Below, in pieces: positions 33,280 to 41,702 of a stretch of DNA of 64,000 nucleotides. The notes under the pieces were generated by a model that made no database searches, had not been told where the DNA came from, and saw only the letters and a program-made list of their open reading frames with translations. The position numbers and the translations under genes are program-made. Location of the stretch: assembly GCF_000262465.1 (NCBI RefSeq), contig NZ_CM001489.1:4160028-4224027 (forward strand), given 5' to 3'. The stretch comes from Frankia sp. QA3 (lineage in GTDB: Bacteria > Actinomycetota > Actinomycetes > Frankiales > Frankiaceae). The stretch's first letter is position 1; each line of letters starts with the position of its first letter.

Positions 33280-33317
33280 CGCAGACCGTGCCTAGCCCTC
33301 GGCACGATTCTGCGCCC
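33277..33317. terminator. Strong hairpin between convergent genes (element copy 2)
   Basis: The outer stem is GGGCGCAGA (33277-33285) with TCTGCGCCC (33309-33317). The inner stem is CGTGCC (33287-33292) with GGCACG (33301-33306). The loop is TAGCCCTC. It lies between the PAS gene (+) and the HhH gene (-) and probably terminates both. Its core is nearly identical to the one at 7975-8000. Confidence 0.65.
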
Positions 33318-33403
33318 GACCGATCACGCAAGGATGCGACAGGCGGCGGCCAGAACCCCGAGCCGCGAGCCGCCGGGACGGCCTGGACTTCGAACGTGCT
33401 CGG

Positions 33404-35383
33404 CTAGTAGACGCCGCCGTAGTGGCGCGCCTGGAGATCCTGGGCCTGACCGACCCAGTCGTCGGAGATGATCCGGTCACCGAAGCCGTCGAGCTTGCGG
33501 GCCAGCCGGTCGACGTCGGTATCGCCCATCTCGGCGAGCTGGCTGAAGGTCGTGATGCCCAGCGTCCGCAGCCGCGACTCGATCACCGGGCCAACGCCGA
33601 CGATCTCCTTGAGGTTGTCGCCGCCGACGACACCCGGATCGAGCAACCCGTTCCAGCGCGGCGCGGACTCCTGAACGACCCGGCCGCCTGCGGCCTGCTC
33701 GCCCGTGGCGCCCACTCGCACGCCCGGCGTGGTGATAGGCCCGGTTCCGGTCGGAGCCGGAGCCCCGGCCACTGCCGACGGCCGCTCCTTTGCCGACGGC
33801 CGCTCCTTGGTGACGCCCGAGGTTCCGGTCCTCATTCCAGCCACGCCCAGCGGGCCCGGGCACCCCGGTTCGGTTTCGCCCGCGGGCGAAACCGCCGTCC
33901 CGGTGCCGGCCGGGGCCGCAGTGAGGGTAGCGCCGACCGAATCCGGCAGCGCCGACTCGGCGAGCCGAGCGGACTCGGCGCCCCCGGCCAGCTCGTCCTC
34001 GTGCACCGGCCCGGCGACCCCAGCCGACTTCTCCAGCCCCGCCGACTCGACAACATCGGCCGACTCGACAACGCCGGCCGACTCGACAACGCCGGCCGAC
34101 TCGGCGGTGCGGGTCGGCGCGGCGGCCCGGGCGGAGCCGAATGCCCGTGCCGAAGCCACGGCCTTCGCCGTACCGACGATCTTGGCGTATTCGACGGCGG
34201 CAGAGTTCTCCACCCCGCGCCCGGTCCCGGAGGTCTCGGGGGCGGAGGCGGTGGGCTCCGCAGTCGCGGCGGCGGGCTCGGCCTCGGCGCCACGCCCGAG
34301 TGCGGCCTCGGTCTTCGCGATCCGGCCGAGTAGGCCGAGCCGTTCGGCGGCCCATTCGGCCTGATGCCGGTCGAGCCGGGTGGTCATGGTCACGACGAGG
34401 CGCTGGGCATCCTCCGCCTCGGTGCGCGCCATCGCCAGCCGGGAGGAGAACTTGGCGGCCCGGCCCTCCGCCTCGATCAGCTGCTGGCGCAGCAGCTCGG
34501 CCTCGCGCGCGAGCTCCGCGACGGTGGGCCCGGTGTCGGCCGCGGTGGTGACCGGGGCAGCCGGCGACCCGGTGTCCGCTCCCCGCCCCCCGCCCCCGGT
34601 CCCGGCGCCGGACGCGGCCGTCGCCGCCTCGACCCTGGCCCGCAGCGTGGCCTCGATCTCCTCGACCCGGGCGCTCGCTGTCATGGCGTGCCGCTCCGCG
34701 GCACCGATCCGCTGCTCGGACTCGGCGGCCCGCTGCTCGGCCACGGCGAGGCGGGCGGTCAGGTCGGCCTTCTCCAGGGCGGCGTCGTCCCGCTGCCGGC
34801 GCAGCAGGGCAACGAGCCCGGCAACGGGTTCGCCCACACGCACGGCGTTGATCGGCAGCGGGATCGGCCCGGTGGTGGCCAGTTCCGCCCCAACCGCATC
34901 GGGCGCGGACGCACCGGCCGCGACCGGGTCCGCCGAGGGCTCGCCATCGGCGAGCTCGGTGCCGTCCTCGAGCCGCCCGTCGGTCCCGAACCGCGTGTCC
35001 GTCCCGGGCAACGCGTCATGCCCGAGCCGGTCGCCGTCGGCTGCCGCGGGATCCGCGCGCTCGGCAGGCTCCAGACCGGCCTCGAAGCCGCCCACGACCG
35101 CGGTCCCGCCCCCCAACGCCCCAGCGGACGGCGGCAGCGCGATCGCGGTCACCGGAACGTCGGTCACCCGGCCGTCGGTCACCTGGGCATAGGTCACCTG
35201 GGCCGCGGTCACCTGGGCCGCAGGCGTCGGCGCGTCGGCTCCGGCCCCGGGATCCGGTCGACCGTCGCGGGTCTGGCGCACCTGCCGGCGCAGCGGGGCG
35301 ATCAGGAACACCCACGCCAGCGCGGCACCGATGAACATCGCCACCAGCACATACGCCAGGATCTGCCCGGCGAGGTACAGCAT
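33404..35383 (-). CDS. Membrane-anchored coiled-coil protein with C-terminal helix-hairpin-helix domain
   Basis: The 659-residue product starts with a TM helix (AGQILAYVLVAMFIGAALAW, then VFLIAPLRR). A low-complexity region follows with VTxAQVT repeats. Then come predicted coiled coils (LEKADLTARLAVAEQRAAES, then LAREAELLRQQLIEAEGRAA) and a repeat array with 18- to 21-bp units (SAGVVE type, about 34027-34110). The C-terminal domain has tandem HhH motifs (LKEIVGVGPVIESRLRTLGI, then TFSQLAEMGDTDVDRLARKL), as in flap-endonuclease-like or DUF4332 proteins that bind DNA. ATG at 35383 has GGAGG upstream. Membrane attachment plus HhH suggests DNA tethering or a scaffold; the function is unknown. Confidence 0.75.
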   Translation of the reverse strand: MLYLAGQILAYVLVAMFIGAALAWVFLIAPLRRQVRQTRDGRPDPGAGADAPTPAAQVTAAQVTYAQVTDGRVTDVPVTAIALPPSAGALGGGTAVVGGFEAGLEPAERADPAAADGDRLGHDALPGTDTRFGTDGRLEDGTELADGEPSADPVAAGASAPDAVGAELATTGPIPLPINAVRVGEPVAGLVALLRRQRDDAALEKADLTARLAVAEQRAAESEQRIGAAERHAMTASARVEEIEATLRARVEAATAASGAGTGGGGRGADTGSPAAPVTTAADTGPTVAELAREAELLRQQLIEAEGRAAKFSSRLAMARTEAEDAQRLVVTMTTRLDRHQAEWAAERLGLLGRIAKTEAALGRGAEAEPAAATAEPTASAPETSGTGRGVENSAAVEYAKIVGTAKAVASARAFGSARAAAPTRTAESAGVVESAGVVESADVVESAGLEKSAGVAGPVHEDELAGGAESARLAESALPDSVGATLTAAPAGTGTAVSPAGETEPGCPGPLGVAGMRTGTSGVTKERPSAKERPSAVAGAPAPTGTGPITTPGVRVGATGEQAAGGRVVQESAPRWNGLLDPGVVGGDNLKEIVGVGPVIESRLRTLGITTFSQLAEMGDTDVDRLARKLDGFGDRIISDDWVGQAQDLQARHYGGVY

Positions 35384-35810
35384 GGGCTGCCAGCCTCCTT
35401 ACGCGGTGGGTTGTCGAGATCCACGCCCGCCCGGGCCGGCATCCCGGCACGAAGGGTGTTGGGGAAAACGGACCATCGACACCAACCGGGCGGAGACCCG
35501 GCCGGCACCTCACGGCCTTCCTACGCATTATTCGCAACACGCGACATCGGCAGTACCCCGGGGAGGCACAACCGTTGTCCATCCGGACCGGTTTGCGTGG
35601 AGAAAAGCCGGCCGCGGACGCCGATTGGCGAGCCAGGACCATCGCGATGGAACGGATGGCCACCGCAAACGCCGCCCGACGCCAACATTTCACGCCGGGT
35701 GAGCACCGGTCCAGACGTCGCGACCCAACGAACCATCAATGGGTGTGGCCTGTCTCGCACCGAGCAGCGCCCGGGTGCCCGCACGCCCGCGAACGGCGAG
35801 ACGGGTCTGC
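35384..35810. other. Intergenic, 427 bp
   Basis: No supported gene. It lies between the HhH protein start and the DUF6912 stop, both on the minus strand. It presumably contains the promoter of the HhH gene. No repeat or hairpin of note was seen. Confidence 0.35.
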
Positions 35811-36305
35811 TCACAGCAGGTCGGGCAGCTCCTGCGGGGCGAACCAGAGCAGCTCGAAGCCCTCGACACTGTCGACGGTGAAGGCCGCGTCCTCGCCGCC
35901 GAGGTCGGCCTCGACGATGTGATCCGCCGCCTCGGCCACCGCGTCGAGGACGTCCTCGTCGCCGCCGTCGTCGACATGGATCGCTCCGACGGCCGACCAC
36001 GGCACCGGGAAGTCGACCTCGACGGCGCCTCGTTCAAGGTCGTCACGGACGCGGACGTCGCCGTCGGCGAGGTCCGCGACGAAGACCACGCGCCGGCGCG
36101 GCGCCGCCGGGTCGGCGTCGAGCAGGCGCAGGCTGGCGCGCGCAGCGTCGTGCAACACCGCGTACTCCAGCTCCTCCTCGGATTCCGACTGGGCGTACCA
36201 CTCACGCAGCGCAGGCGTGACCGCGAAGCCGGTCCCGGCCGGCACCTGCCCGGACTCCCACACCGATCGCGCGGCGTTGAGCGTGGACGGCAGGTAGATG
36301 CGCAC
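35811..36305 (-). CDS. DUF6912 family protein
   Basis: VRIYLPSTLNAARSVWESGQ, then VTPALREWYAQSESEEELEY and AVLHDAARASLRLLDAD, match a conserved actinobacterial cytoplasmic family of ~165 residues (now DUF6912) without known function. The start is taken at GTG 36305, giving the usual (M/V)RIYLPST opening. The upstream frame to 36443 overlaps the space before the patatin gene and is not conserved. The protein is acidic (VDDGGDEDVLDAVAEAADHI). Confidence 0.85.
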   Translation of the reverse strand: MRIYLPSTLNAARSVWESGQVPAGTGFAVTPALREWYAQSESEEELEYAVLHDAARASLRLLDADPAAPRRRVVFVADLADGDVRVRDDLERGAVEVDFPVPWSAVGAIHVDDGGDEDVLDAVAEAADHIVEADLGGEDAAFTVDSVEGFELLWFAPQELPDLL

Positions 36306-36461
36306 CCGACCAGTCTCGCAACCAGTCGCGCCGGACGAACAACGAGGGTCCCACCGGCTGGGCGGTACGGGCCGGATGGGCGCTACGGGCGCGGTCTCGG
36401 CCGCGCCGCCGGGACGCGGCGGGCGGGAGCGGGTCGGTGCCATGTCGTGGAACCGCCCGGA

Positions 36462-37613
36462 TCAGCCGGCCAGGTCCAGGCCGAGCCGGCCCCCCGGCGG
36501 ACCGGCGCCCCCCTCGGCGCCGGGACCGCCGTGGGTGCCGGTCTCGGTCCCGGTGGCAGGGCGGGCGCCGGTCGTCGCGGTGGAACCAGTGGTGGTACCG
36601 GCACCGGTGGTGACGCCCTGCCCGGCGCGGGCCGGCCGGGGCCGGGGCCGCGAACGTGCACTCGCCCGCAGGGCCGCGCGCGTGGTCCGCAGGCTGGTCT
36701 CGAACACCTCGGCCCGGCGGGTCAGGTCCATCAGGTTGCCGCCCATGACCGCCAGGTCCTCCGGTCCGGGGGACAGCACCGTCACCCGAGTGCCTGCGGC
36801 CTCGACCAGCTCGACCTCCCGCAGCAGCCGGCGGGTCGCGGCCCGCCGAACCTGCCGTTCGACCATGGCCACGGCGCCGCGGGGGCGGTCGCTGGCCAGC
36901 GAGCAGGCCGGTGCGAGCACGAGCACCTCCTCGAGGCCGGCGTCGGCGAGCAGATCGACCGACGTCGGCGAGCGGGTCCCGCCGTCGACGAAGCGCTGGC
37001 CGCTGGACTCGATCGGGGCGTACCAGCCGGGGATCGCGCAGGAGGCCATGACCGCCTCGGGCAGCGTCACCCGGGGCGCGTCGGGCGAGCCGAACAGCAC
37101 CCGGTGGCCGGTGTCGAAGTTCATCGCGACGACCCGCAGGGCCGGCGGGGTGGGCCAGTCGGCGAGGTCGAGTCCCTTGCGGTCCATCGCGGCCGAGACC
37201 AGGTCACCCACTGCGGAGATCTTCCCGCGGCCCTGCGGCAGGATTGCCGCCAGGGTGACCATCGGCGAGGCGTGCCGGGGGTGCAGCGCGCTGGCCGTGA
37301 GCAGTCGCGGGGAGCCCATCCGCATCCGGGGCCGCGGCGGGAGGGACGCGCCGAGGTCGCGATAGTCGAGGACGGGGTCGCCCGCCTCGTACAGCCCGCG
37401 CTCGGAGTTGGCCATCACGTCGATGCCGATGCCGAGGCTGAGCAGCGCCGCGACGACGGAGCCGGCCGAGGTGCCGACCACCAGGTCGCTATTGCCCAGG
37501 TCGCGGCCCGTCTCGGTCTCGACGGCCCGCATGGCACCGATCATCCAGGCGGAGCCGAGGACTCCGCCTGCGCCGAGGACCAGGCCGCTGCGCGCGGCCC
37601 GCCTTCTGGTCAT
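36462..37613 (-). CDS. Patatin-like phospholipase
   Basis: The 383-residue product has the patatin fold: oxyanion loop GAGGVLGSAW, nucleophile elbow G-T-S49-A-G (residues 47-51), and catalytic Asp210 in FVDGGTRSPTSVDLL. It hydrolyses acyl esters of lipids. The C-terminal ~70 residues are a disordered Thr/Gly/Pro tail (TTGSTATTGARPATGTETG). ATG at 37613 follows GGAGGTGGACA; the longer frame to 37712 is rejected. No signal peptide or TM segment. The substrate is unknown. Confidence 0.9.
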   Translation of the reverse strand: MTRRRAARSGLVLGAGGVLGSAWMIGAMRAVETETGRDLGNSDLVVGTSAGSVVAALLSLGIGIDVMANSERGLYEAGDPVLDYRDLGASLPPRPRMRMGSPRLLTASALHPRHASPMVTLAAILPQGRGKISAVGDLVSAAMDRKGLDLADWPTPPALRVVAMNFDTGHRVLFGSPDAPRVTLPEAVMASCAIPGWYAPIESSGQRFVDGGTRSPTSVDLLADAGLEEVLVLAPACSLASDRPRGAVAMVERQVRRAATRRLLREVELVEAAGTRVTVLSPGPEDLAVMGGNLMDLTRRAEVFETSLRTTRAALRASARSRPRPRPARAGQGVTTGAGTTTGSTATTGARPATGTETGTHGGPGAEGGAGPPGGRLGLDLAG

Positions 37614-37838
37614 TGTCCACCTCCCGGCGCGACGGCCGGGAGGGGATGCGCCCTGCGCTGGGCCACCTGCCGCCCCGGTCCGCCCGCTGCCATGTGGGCC
37701 GCCCGGTCGCACCTGGACCGGTCGGCCGGCGGCGGTTGCGCCGCGTGGGGCCTCCCGGGGATGGGACAGTCGCAGTCCACGGTCCGCGTCGACCGTTCGT
37801 TCCCTGCGGCGCGTGACGCGCCCGGACGGGCCACCGGA

Positions 37839-38339
37839 CTACTCCGGCGGTTCCTCGCTCTCCTCGGGGAAACTCGTCTCCAGGACGCCCCAGTTGCGCA
37901 GGCGCTCGGCGAACTCCTGCGGCGTGGTGTCGTGCAGCAGGGCCAGCGCGCGCACGTCGCCGTCACGGATCGACAGCACGTGCCCGGCGTAGTCGTCGCG
38001 CTGGCGCTGAATCTGTGCCACCCAGCGCCGGACGAGCGCGGAGGAGTCGGGCGGGGCCTCGCTGAGCTTTTCCAGGTTCAGGACCGTGCGCGGGCGGCGC
38101 TCGCGCGGGGGCAGCTGGTCCTCGCTGGGCAGCAGCGCCGACACCGGCACGCCGTAGAAGCCGGCGAGCTCGGAGAGCTGGTGGACACTGATCATGCGGT
38201 CCCCGCGCTCATAGGAACCGACGGCGGCGGTCTTCCAGCGGCCTCGCGACTTCTGCTCGACCCCCTGGAGCGACAGCCCCTGCTGTATCCGAATCGCCCG
38301 CAGGCGGGCGCCCACCGCCTTCGCGTACTCCCGGCTCAC
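37839..38339 (-). CDS. bldD: BldD-like developmental regulator (XRE HTH plus c-di-GMP-binding domain)
   Basis: With GTG at 38339 the 166-residue protein is collinear with Streptomyces BldD. The HTH is SREYAKAVGARLRAIRIQQG, then LSLQGVEQKSRGRWKTAAVG and SYERGD. The C-terminal domain has QRQRDDYAGHVLSIRDGDVR. The published c-di-GMP signature RxD-x8-RxxD is kept as R114-D-D116 and R125-D-G-D128, at the same residue numbers as in BldD. BldD represses sporulation genes as a c-di-GMP-bridged dimer. The gene is not in the pyrR/nusB/efp neighbourhood of Streptomyces bldD, so it could be a paralogue. It lies between the two parts of the tad locus. Confidence 0.87.
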   Translation of the reverse strand: MSREYAKAVGARLRAIRIQQGLSLQGVEQKSRGRWKTAAVGSYERGDRMISVHQLSELAGFYGVPVSALLPSEDQLPPRERRPRTVLNLEKLSEAPPDSSALVRRWVAQIQRQRDDYAGHVLSIRDGDVRALALLHDTTPQEFAERLRNWGVLETSFPEESEEPPE

Positions 38340-38814
38340 CCGACACACCCCCCAAGCCGTCTCGCCCGAGCATCCTTGCGCCTCCCGGCTCGCCGGACGC
38401 GGTTGCGACCGTGCTCCGGATGGCACCTTCGAGGCTTGTTCAACACTAACGTAACGTTGCCGAAAGGGGATCCTAACGCAGGCAGACATTGCCTCACTCT
38501 CTGCAGCATGACTGCACATGCATTCACCCTTTCACTTCGCAGCGCATCAGATCGACATCAATACGTGGTCGACCTCATCTCGCCGGAAGCTTTGAGTAAG
38601 ATCACCCTCACTTCTCGACCGGAACCGTTCCACTCAGCGATGCCCATGAATCGCTCGCTGTAACCGCACCCACTACACATGCATGACAAGACGAATACTT
38701 TATGTCACAGTTATGCCAAGGGCGTAACGGTGAGTTGCCATCGGTCGATCCGGCGGGCCACGCTCGCCGGGGGCGGAGAGCGGGCGGTGGGCGGATGGCG
38801 GGGGCGGCGATCGC
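38340..38814. other. Intergenic, 475 bp, long regulatory-looking region upstream of the bldD-like gene
   Basis: No supported gene. The region is noticeably less GC-rich than its surroundings (especially 38500-38720). It carries TAACGTAACGTT-type sequence at 38447-38458 and a near-palindrome GTTATGCC-AAG-GGCGTAAC at 38710-38728. A long AT-richer leader fits a heavily regulated developmental gene. Confidence 0.45.
38710..38728. promoter_or_regulatory. Imperfect palindrome, candidate operator
   Basis: GTTATGCC (38710-38717) and GGCGTAAC (38721-38728) are inverted around AAG with one mismatch. The outer GTTA/TAAC and inner CC/GG positions resemble BldD half-sites (GTNAC type), although the spacing is longer than in the published consensus. 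It lies 371 bp upstream of the bldD-like start codon. Confidence 0.35.
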
Positions 38815-40146
38815 CTACCGCGACTGGCGGCGGAACCCACCCCTGCGCCGGCGGGAGATCTCGGGCCGCCCGGCCAGCCGACCGGCCAGGTCCCGGATCG
38901 CCAGCCGGGCCGGGGAGGTGGGCGCGATGTCCCGCAGGAGCTGACCCGCGACCTGCGCGGCGTCCAGCCCGGCGAGGTCGTAGGGCACGAGCGCGACCGG
39001 CTCCGTCCCGGTGTGTCGCAGGATCGCCCGGCTGACCTCCCGGGACGGGTCGCCGCCGACGACCGAGGCGCGCAGCCGGTTGACCACCACGAGCGGGTCG
39101 GCCCCCGGCACGGTCTCCCGCAGATCGGCCAGCCCACGGACGAAGCGGACCAGACCAACCGGTTCCGCCGAGGCGACCGCGAGGACGACGTCGGCCGCCT
39201 CCAGCACCGCGAGCGTCGCCCCGTTACGCCGCGGCGCGGCGGTGTCGAACGACAGCTCCTCATCCGCCTCCAGGCAGAAGCCGCAGTCCACCACCACGTA
39301 CGACGCCAGCCGCCGGGCCATCGACAGCACCGTCTCGATGGACGCCGGGCGCAGCTCGGGCCACCGCGACGGCCGGGAGATACCGGGCAGCACCCGCAGG
39401 CCCTCGCCCAGGTCCCGGCACAGCATCGCCAGCCGCGGCACGTCGAGCAGGCCCTGGTTGGCCGACCGGGCCGCGGCGGCGAGCCCCGGCGCCTCCTCCA
39501 GCAGGCCGACGAGCTGGCCGATCGCCCCGCCGTAGGAGTCGGCGTCGACCAGCAGCGTCGAGGTTCCCAGCGCGGCGATCTCGGCGGCGAGACAGAGCGC
39601 GATCGTCGTGCGCCCTGGCGCTCCGGCCGGCCCCCAGACCGCGATCACCCGGCCGCCCCCGGGCTCGCCGAGGGCGAGGCCGTCGGTGTTGGTGCCGGCC
39701 GGGGCGAGCTGCCCGAAGCCCAGCAGCGGCTCGCTGTAGGAGGAGGCGGCCGGCCAGGCCGACGGGGCGGCGGCGTGCGACGCGAGCGCGCGGGAGGCCT
39801 CGACGACGGCGCCGGCGACCACCTCGGCGGTGGCGTCGGCGGGGATGACCGCGGCGACACCGAGCTGGCGCAGCCGACGGTCGGCGTCCTCGTCCCCGGG
39901 CGCGATCAGGCCGACCACCGCGATGCCGGCCATCGCCAGCCGGGTCAGCGCATCGCGGTCCAGCCGGCGCAGATCGGCCGAAAGCAGCGCCGCCCGCGCC
40001 GCACCGGTCGTGGCCGCGGCCAGCAGATCCGGCAGGTCGACGCAGCGGCGGACCACGGTGACGCCGAGGTCGCGGCGATCGAAGGCCGAGACCAGGCCGG
40101 CCTCGACCTCGGAGTCGGTCACCGCGGTCAGGATCGGCAGGCTCAC
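38815..40146 (-). CDS. tadZ: TadZ/CpaE-like pilus localisation ATPase (ParA/MinD family)
   Basis: The N-terminal ~150 residues form an atypical receiver-like domain (ILTAVTDSEVEAGLVSAFDR, then LLSADLRRLDRDALTRLAMA and VVGLIAPGDEDADRRLRQLG). The C-terminal domain is a MinD/ParA P-loop protein with deviant Walker A (VWGPAGAPGRTTIALCLAAE) and VDADSYGGAIGQLVGLLEE, then VVDCGFCLE. TadZ proteins recruit the Tad machinery to its cellular site. GTG at 40146 overlaps the cpaB stop (GTGA). 443 residues; the longer frame upstream is an antisense shadow of cpaB. Confidence 0.88.
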   Translation of the reverse strand: MSLPILTAVTDSEVEAGLVSAFDRRDLGVTVVRRCVDLPDLLAAATTGAARAALLSADLRRLDRDALTRLAMAGIAVVGLIAPGDEDADRRLRQLGVAAVIPADATAEVVAGAVVEASRALASHAAAPSAWPAASSYSEPLLGFGQLAPAGTNTDGLALGEPGGGRVIAVWGPAGAPGRTTIALCLAAEIAALGTSTLLVDADSYGGAIGQLVGLLEEAPGLAAAARSANQGLLDVPRLAMLCRDLGEGLRVLPGISRPSRWPELRPASIETVLSMARRLASYVVVDCGFCLEADEELSFDTAAPRRNGATLAVLEAADVVLAVASAEPVGLVRFVRGLADLRETVPGADPLVVVNRLRASVVGGDPSREVSRAILRHTGTEPVALVPYDLAGLDAAQVAGQLLRDIAPTSPARLAIRDLAGRLAGRPEISRRRRGGFRRQSR

Positions 40147-40925
40147 CGGCCGTACCCCGCCACGGTGGTCGGTCCAGTCGAGCCGACGCCGCCGCGGGAG
40201 TCCCGTTCGAGCTTCACGACGTCGACCCGTTCGCTCTGGGACGCCGCCACCGCCTGGATCGCGTTGTCGACCGGCACCCGCAGCGTCAGCGAGCGGTCGC
40301 CGCTGGCCAGCTTCTCCAGCCCGACGAACTCGACGTCGTGCAGGACCAGCGACTCGGCGCCGGCCCCCGCGGCCGGCGCCGGCTGGTTCGGCTGGTTCGG
40401 CTGGTCGCCGGCCTGGTCCCCGGAGCCGGTGGCCGCCGCGGCCCCGGCGGAGAACACGTAGACGTCGACGTGGTCGCCGGGCTCGAGGGCAGGCAGCCGG
40501 CCCGCCTTGACGATGACGGGGACCAGCCTGGTGGACTGCGTGTTCCGCCCGGCGAAGTCGGCTCCGCTGACCAGCTCCCCGGCGTCGACGGGCCGGGCGA
40601 GGGTGGCACCGGTCAGGTCGCGCAGGCGGCTGCCCGGGTAGTAGCGGTCGGACGTCCTGGCATCGAGCCGGGCGGACACCGTGGTGAGGTCCCCCTGGAC
40701 GATGACGTGCCCGGCGGGCAGGCCGGCCTTCGCCACCACCCACTGCCGGGTCGAGTCCGCCGACGCGAACAGCCGCGCCCCGACGACGACCGAGACGAGC
40801 ACGAGCAGCACCCCGACGAGCAGCCGGGAGTCCCGCCAACGCCGCCGGGTCAGCCGGCGGGCGGGAGGCGAGCCCGGCGGCGGGGGCGCCTCGGAACGGA
40901 CCGGCGCCGCGGCGAGCTCGGTCAC
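40143..40925 (-). CDS. cpaB: Flp pilus assembly protein CpaB/RcpC (SAF domain)
   Basis: 260 residues: a cytoplasmic N-terminus, one TM helix (LLVGVLLVLVSVVVGARLFA), then a SAF domain (VVAKAGLPAGHVIVQGDLTT then LARPVDAGELVSGADF). The RcpC/CpaB part is RLVPVIVKAGRLPALEPGDH followed by VDVYVFS. A Gln/Pro/Asn-rich insertion (GDQAGDQPNQPNQPAPA) lies in the middle. GTG at 40925 follows GGGAGGTCTCCC. It acts in the periplasmic assembly of the Flp pilus, co-operonic with tadZ. Confidence 0.9.
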   Translation of the reverse strand: MTELAAAPVRSEAPPPPGSPPARRLTRRRWRDSRLLVGVLLVLVSVVVGARLFASADSTRQWVVAKAGLPAGHVIVQGDLTTVSARLDARTSDRYYPGSRLRDLTGATLARPVDAGELVSGADFAGRNTQSTRLVPVIVKAGRLPALEPGDHVDVYVFSAGAAAATGSGDQAGDQPNQPNQPAPAAGAGAESLVLHDVEFVGLEKLASGDRSLTLRVPVDNAIQAVAASQSERVDVVKLERDSRGGVGSTGPTTVAGYGR

Positions 40926-41432
40926 CGGGAGACCTCCCTTTTCTCCTGGCCGGACCTTTGGTGCATGTTCACACCTTCCGGTCGCAGAGCGTACGCGGTC
41001 GAAGGCTCCGAACCCACCGAAACCAGCGAGGATTCCGCTGCGGAACGCCACCGTCGACAATCGGTGTCGGCCGACCGCCCGCGCGCAGCGACATCCCGGG
41101 TGTCCTGAGCTCACCCGGTTGGACGCGCAGCCGGCCCGATGCGATGCGCGATCGGGACGAAGCCACGCGATTTTCGCGTCACCGGGCCCGGCTGCCATAC
41201 CGTTCTCCGACGTCGCACGCGGGTTATGACGCAGGTCGGGGGCCCGCCGGGCCCCCGATGCCGGCCGGCGGCGGCAGATCCGGGGGGAAGCGAACCAGAA
41301 CATCGGCGAGCGAGGGCTTTCGGTCGCGTCCGCGCGTAGTTATCCACAAGCTGACGCATCTGGACGCGATGAGTAGTGGAATCTCTGATACACACGTGAG
41401 GAGAGACATCCGCCCTCAGCAGGAGGACTTTG
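40926..41432. other. Intergenic, 507 bp, divergent between cpaB and the AlpA-like gene
   Basis: No supported gene. It contains one perfect DnaA box TTATCCACA at 41340-41348, about 90 bp before the AlpA-like start. The last 100 bp (around 41365-41415) are less GC-rich and probably form the AlpA-like promoter. Confidence 0.4.
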
Positions 41433-41669
41433 ATGAACGACCGCTTCCTTCAACTGAGCGATGTGGCGGACATCCTCAACATCTCGTCCAGTCAGACCTA
41501 CGCCCTCGTCCGCTCGGGCGAGCTCCCCGCCATCAAGATCGGCGGTCGGGGGCAGTGGCGGGTGGAGCGCTCGGAGCTGGAGGCGTACATCCAGCGCGCC
41601 TACGAGCAGACCAGAGCCTTCGTCGCGGCCAATCCGATGAGCCGCAACGAGGCCGTGCCGGAGGACTGA
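41433..41669 (+). CDS. AlpA/excisionase-type HTH DNA-binding protein
   Basis: A 78-residue protein with a MerR-like winged HTH (HTH_17): LQLSDVADILNISSSQTYAL then VRSGELPAIKIGGRGQWRVE, and RSELEAYIQRAYEQT. ATG at 41433 is preceded by a perfect AGGAGG. Such small BldC/AlpA-like proteins are conserved in the neighbourhood of secA in actinobacteria and regulate development or cell-envelope genes in some cases. There are no phage genes nearby, so a chromosomal regulator is more likely than an excisionase. Confidence 0.9.
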   Translation: MNDRFLQLSDVADILNISSSQTYALVRSGELPAIKIGGRGQWRVERSELEAYIQRAYEQTRAFVAANPMSRNEAVPED

Positions 41670-41702
41670 TCCGCGCCGGACCGCCAAACCGCGCCGGAGG
41701 GC

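Noticed and set aside
38815..40839. 674-codon reading of tadZ
   Set aside because: The first ~230 codons are an antisense-frame shadow of cpaB; the GTGA overlap at 40143-40146 marks the real start.
41340..41348. Replication origin at the DnaA box
   Set aside because: A single box, no AT-rich unwinding element and no dnaA/dnaN/gyrB neighbours.
41433..41669. Prophage or integrative element suggested by an excisionase-like protein
   Set aside because: No integrase, tRNA or attachment repeats nearby; the gene belongs to the conserved secA neighbourhood.
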